Shown: in pieces, positions 5,949 through 8,041 of the stretch | Layout of the letters: every line of letters begins with the position of its first letter | Position numbering within the stretch: the stretch's first letter is position 1 | Assembly: GCA_013152825.1 (NCBI GenBank) | Contig: JAADFP010000112.1 | Location: 1 to 8,041 of the forward strand | DNA length: 8,041 bases | Reading direction: 5' to 3' | From: Caldisericota bacterium | Lineage (GTDB): Bacteria; CAIJMQ01; JAADFP01 | Translations under genes and position numbers: made by a program | The notes under the pieces: model-generated | Database searches by the model: none | Seen by the model: only the letters and a program-made list of their open reading frames with translations | What the model was told of the DNA's origin: nothing

Positions 5949-6180
5949 TTATCATCCTCTCCCATTTCCGGCGGGTATAGGGAGAAAGCTTGAGTTTTCC
6001 CAGGTTCTCGGCGTTTTCTTCAATGGAGAAAAACCTGAGCGTATCCACCACTCTTCCATATTCCAGGAATCTTTGCATAGTCCAGATACTGACCCAGATT
6101 TCTTTTCCCCTTTGTAATTTTTTGCCGCCTCTCCTCTTCAAAAACTCGGGATAATCCCAGAAAACTGCCTTAAGAAGCAT
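5902..6180 (-). CDS. small conserved-looking protein of unknown function
   Basis: The product is 92 residues and soluble. It begins MLLKAVFWDYPEF and continues through QRFLEYGRVVDTLRFFSIEENAENL (36-60) to LKLSPYTRRKWERMINVYG (63-81). The pattern (FWD near the start, RFLEYGR-VVDTL, then LSPYT-KKW-IIEVY) matches a recurring family of roughly 90-residue bacterial proteins that I recall only as uncharacterised, perhaps related to DUF6922; I could not search this. Helical charged proteins of this type could be DNA-binding or antitoxin-like, but that is a guess. Residues 14-31 are unusually basic and Gly-rich, and the neighbouring frame is also open there, so a small compensated frameshift is possible. 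The last 11 residues are encoded within the GT2 start region. It begins 57 nt after the radical SAM stop, with a poor ribosome binding site. Confidence 0.7.
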   Translation of the reverse strand: MLLKAVFWDYPEFLKRRGGKKLQRGKEIWVSIWTMQRFLEYGRVVDTLRFFSIEENAENLGKLKLSPYTRRKWERMINVYGQRNSDEEYSSQ

Positions 6181-6237
6181 ATTTACACGCCAGTTTATGC
6201 CTAAATTCTAAACCACTCTTGCTTTTATTACAAACTA

Positions 6238-7407
6238 TTAAATAAACTTATAGGTCATGAAATCCCGCTTAATCACGTACTCGTAAATCTGGTTATGAGG
6301 CTGGTAAGTGCAGCGGGGGCATACCGAAACATCTATTCTGTCAAAAATGTTCCAGTGTTTTTCAGACCCCCATAGCTTCTCTACCTTCTCAGGAACGTCT
6401 AAATTCTCTCCCAGCTCCAGTAGCTTATCGCCTCGCCGGTCACAGCATAAGCCCAGGTTAAAATGCGATGCGTTCCCATCAGTGGCAGGTTCAAACACGC
6501 AGGTCATAAATATTGCATAGCACTGGCTAAAAGCATTGGAGACAGTTAGCCGCTGGTTAAATTTATGAGTAATGGTAAACACCCCAAACCTTTCATCTTC
6601 CAGTTCTCTTGCTCTGTGAACTTCTTCTTCAAAAACCCTTAAATCTTTTTCAGAAAAAATACTTTCCCTTTTCCCCACCAGATTCCAGGGAATACCCATG
6701 GGACGCAGGTGGAAATTCCTGCATCCGATATCCTTCGCCAGTTTTGCCGCCCGGAATACCTCGCCTACATTGCCCGGATGGAGAAGATACTTGTAGCTTA
6801 CCCCGTATCCCTGCCCCTCTCTGCCCAGATAGGCCTTTTTCTTCTCGGCATAACTTATCAATTCTTCCATGTTTTTTATCACCCGGGGAAATAAATCTTT
6901 ACCTTTAAGCTGGCTAAAGGTTGAGGCTGTTCCTGCATCCACTGATACTCCCACCCAGGTGCAGGTGGATAATTGCGGGATAAACCGGTGAATTTGTGTC
7001 CCGTTAGTTACCACCCCGGCCTCAATATCGTGCTTTCTCAATTCTTCTATAAATTCTCCCACCCCCTCGTGCAGTAGCGGCTCTCCCCCTCCGGCAATAC
7101 ATACTGCTTCCACTCCCTTTTCCCACTCGGGCGAAGTTTGCCACTCAGCCAGAAAATCAGCGATTTTAATAAGTGTAGAAGTGGAGATTCTCTTCCCCTT
7201 TCTCCTATCAATAACAAATTCCGAGTTGCACCACACGCACCTCAAGTCGCATAAATTAATGGGATCAACCGTCACCAGGACAGGCTGCGGCAGAGCCTTA
7301 CCCCTCTCAATTTTCCTCCACCGGTACACCTGTGCCAGCAGCTTGTAACTATTGAAAGGATTCCACCGCTTCCTTATAGACCATTCGTCAATTCTATTTT
7401 CCTTCAT
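6238..7407 (-). CDS. radical SAM enzyme with extra C-terminal cysteines
   Basis: The product is 389 residues. Residues 42-60 (PVLVTVDPINLCDLRCVWC) hold the Cx3Cx2C motif (C53, C57, C60) that binds the [4Fe-4S] cluster which cleaves S-adenosylmethionine to start radical chemistry. The SAM-binding GGGEP is at 106-110, then VVTNGT (132-137) and WVGVSVDAG (151-159), all standard for the partial TIM barrel. The C-terminal part adds C296, C303, C321, C322, C363 and C366 (CYAIFMTC, LGLCCDRRGD, CPRCTYQPHNQIYE), recalling a SPASM/Twitch-type auxiliary cluster domain, although the exact SPASM spacing is not obvious. Start: ATG 7407 follows GGAGAGGG and overlaps the previous stop (ATGA). Radical SAM proteins of this appearance occur next to glycosyltransferases in surface-glycan loci; the substrate is unknown. 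A sugar, lipid or peptide substrate are all possible. Confidence 0.88.
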   Translation of the reverse strand: MKENRIDEWSIRKRWNPFNSYKLLAQVYRWRKIERGKALPQPVLVTVDPINLCDLRCVWCNSEFVIDRRKGKRISTSTLIKIADFLAEWQTSPEWEKGVEAVCIAGGGEPLLHEGVGEFIEELRKHDIEAGVVTNGTQIHRFIPQLSTCTWVGVSVDAGTASTFSQLKGKDLFPRVIKNMEELISYAEKKKAYLGREGQGYGVSYKYLLHPGNVGEVFRAAKLAKDIGCRNFHLRPMGIPWNLVGKRESIFSEKDLRVFEEEVHRARELEDERFGVFTITHKFNQRLTVSNAFSQCYAIFMTCVFEPATDGNASHFNLGLCCDRRGDKLLELGENLDVPEKVEKLWGSEKHWNIFDRIDVSVCPRCTYQPHNQIYEYVIKRDFMTYKFI

Positions 7408-7619
7408 TTACCCTCTCCAATCTTGCTTAACTCGCTTACAAAATCAACGAAAGGCAGGGAGATTACCCTTTTATCCAGCATTAACCTTTCGTGCGATAAA
7501 TTCACCAGGAAGGCCCTTCTTACTTTATCGGGGAACAATTTACAGAAGGAAAATAGATTTTCGGCCATCTTTCTATTTACTCTTCTGTGCAGATTTGCAG
7601 TCATAATGCAAATTTGCAC
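7404..7619 (-). CDS. short ORF, possible C-terminal remnant of a larger gene
   Basis: The frame gives up to 71 residues from GTG 7619, or 54 from ATG 7568 (MAENLFSFCKLFPDK...). The end, RRAFLVNLSHERLMLDKRVISLPFVDFVSEL, has a strand-turn-strand-helix look that resembles the tail of the nuclease-like C-terminal domain of DUF4143-type AAA ATPases; this is weak, inferential similarity. No start has a good ribosome binding site. The TGA overlaps the radical SAM ATG (ATGA), and the GGAGAGGG site used by the radical SAM gene lies inside it, so it is probably translated or was once part of a translated gene. Upstream sequence has promoter-like and RBS-like pieces but no intact frame, which favours a decayed gene over a complete small one. 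Confidence 0.4.
   Translation of the reverse strand: MQICIMTANLHRRVNRKMAENLFSFCKLFPDKVRRAFLVNLSHERLMLDKRVISLPFVDFVSELSKIGEGK
7588..7618. promoter_or_regulatory. twin 12-bp palindromes, candidate operator
   Basis: TGCAGATTTGCA (7588-7599, one mismatch from palindromic) and TGCAAATTTGCA (7607-7618, perfect) are separated by 7 bp, giving a 19-bp period close to two helical turns. On the - strand a TTGACA (7639-7634) lies just upstream, but no good -10 box is seen at normal spacing. The arrangement looks like tandem sites for a dimeric regulator of the - strand operon. Confidence 0.4.
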
Positions 7620-7744
7620 GAATTCATGCGCATTGTCAAGAGGAAATTACCCCACTACAAAACGTCTCTCTATCCAGAAGTTTTAGCATGAGAAGACACC
7701 CTGCAGGTCCCAGGCCAACCGGGCTCCGCCTTCCAGCAAATTTT

Positions 7745-7807
7745 ACCTCCCTAATAGTATAAAATGTAACATTTTGTTCTACTACAATAGAATATTTTGT
7801 CAAGAGG
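7745..7807 (-). promoter_or_regulatory. AT-rich promoter/RBS-like region without an intact gene
   Basis: On the - strand this 63-bp stretch contains CCTCTTGACAA (7807-7797), a TATACT, a perfect AAAATGT-A-ACATTTT palindrome (7761-7775) and a strong AGGGAGG ribosome binding site (7752-7746). The only frame at the right distance starts with TTG 7739 and ends after 18 codons at 7683. CCTCTTGACAA recurs exactly at 7643-7633. Confidence 0.4.
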
Positions 7808-8041
7808 CTAAACTCCCCCTCTTCTTTTCTCGCAGCCCCCTTCCTGGATGCCTGCTTCCTTTTTACCGTTCCTACCTCCCCTTTCTTGTCATTCCCGCGC
7901 AAGCGGGAATCCACTCCCTGCATCTTCCCCTCGCTACTCTCCCAGTCTAACGTCTAAGGTCTATCGTCTTTTCTGTCTCCTGCATTCCTGCCTCCTTCCT
8001 CATTCCTGCCTGCCATGCTGTCGCCACCGTAACACACAAAA
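7808..8041. other. pyrimidine-rich intergenic tract
   Basis: The + strand is strongly C/T-rich here, with many short CCTGCCTCC and CTTCC phrases, and no credible gene on either strand. Besides the palindrome at 7888-7914 it holds a phrase at 7983-8006 that matches 4729-4752 at 23 of 24 positions, and the loose repeat CTAACGTCTAAGGTCTA (7947-7963). Confidence 0.6.
7888..7914. repeat. palindromic repeat, second identical copy
   Basis: Arms ATTCCCGC (7891-7898) and GCGGGAAT (7903-7910) surround GCAA. The 27-bp unit GTC...CCAC is identical to 4745-4771. Confidence 0.85.

Noticed and set aside
7636..7923. 95-codon frame on the - strand
   Set aside because: It starts inside the palindrome at 7888-7914 (VDSRLRGND) and runs through the promoter-like AT-rich region, so it is unlikely to be coding.

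Overview
The window reads as a bacterial chromosome segment of moderate GC content from an environmental lineage. No marker gene fixes the taxon. A GHGFFN-type alpha/beta hydrolase end, long intergenic stretches full of small hairpin repeats, and a polysaccharide-type glycosyltransferase plus radical SAM cluster would fit a PVC-like (planctomycete/omnitrophote) or similar groundwater/sediment bacterium. That placement is a low-confidence inference.

Layout. Positions 1-1255 are read on the + strand: the last 62 codons of an alpha/beta hydrolase, then a polytopic membrane protein of unknown function. From 1363 to 7619 every gene is on the - strand. In transcription order on that strand there are three blocks. 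(i) 7619-5115 holds a short ORF that may be the tail of a decayed gene, a radical SAM enzyme (ATGA overlap with that ORF), a 92-residue conserved-looking small protein and a family 2 glycosyltransferase whose start overlaps the small gene by 47 nt. (ii) 4420-2887 holds a two-gene AbiE-type toxin-antitoxin system: AbiEi-like antitoxin with winged HTH first, AbiEii-like nucleotidyltransferase toxin second. (iii) 2496-1363 holds a family 4 glycosyltransferase.

The tightly packed block (i) looks like an operon for making or decorating a cell-surface glycan. The GT4 gene (iii) probably belonged to the same glycan neighbourhood, with the toxin-antitoxin pair now sitting between them. The pair has its own strong promoter (TGGACA, 17 bp, TATAAT on the - strand), with an inverted repeat covering the -35 box that is a good candidate for autoregulation by the antitoxin. 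A terminator-like hairpin spans the toxin stop codon.

The most notable non-coding structure is an identical 28-bp direct repeat (2611-2638 and 4593-4620) that brackets the toxin-antitoxin pair. Each copy lies at the edge of degenerate composite hairpin repeats (outer GTCATTCC...GGAATCC arms, sometimes with an inner CCCGAYAT...RTCGGG stem). Copies or fragments of these repeats fill all intergenic gaps (1256-1362, 2512-2886, 4517-5114, 7620-8041). The pair therefore looks like a cassette inserted into, or carried between, interspersed repeats.

Other points worth attention are a 6-bp tandem duplication that turns the GT4 catalytic EX7E motif into EX9E, and twin TGCARATTTGCA palindromes with a promoter/RBS-like region near 7588-7807 that no longer precede an intact gene. 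I found no rRNA, tRNA, CRISPR array, transposase or integrase.
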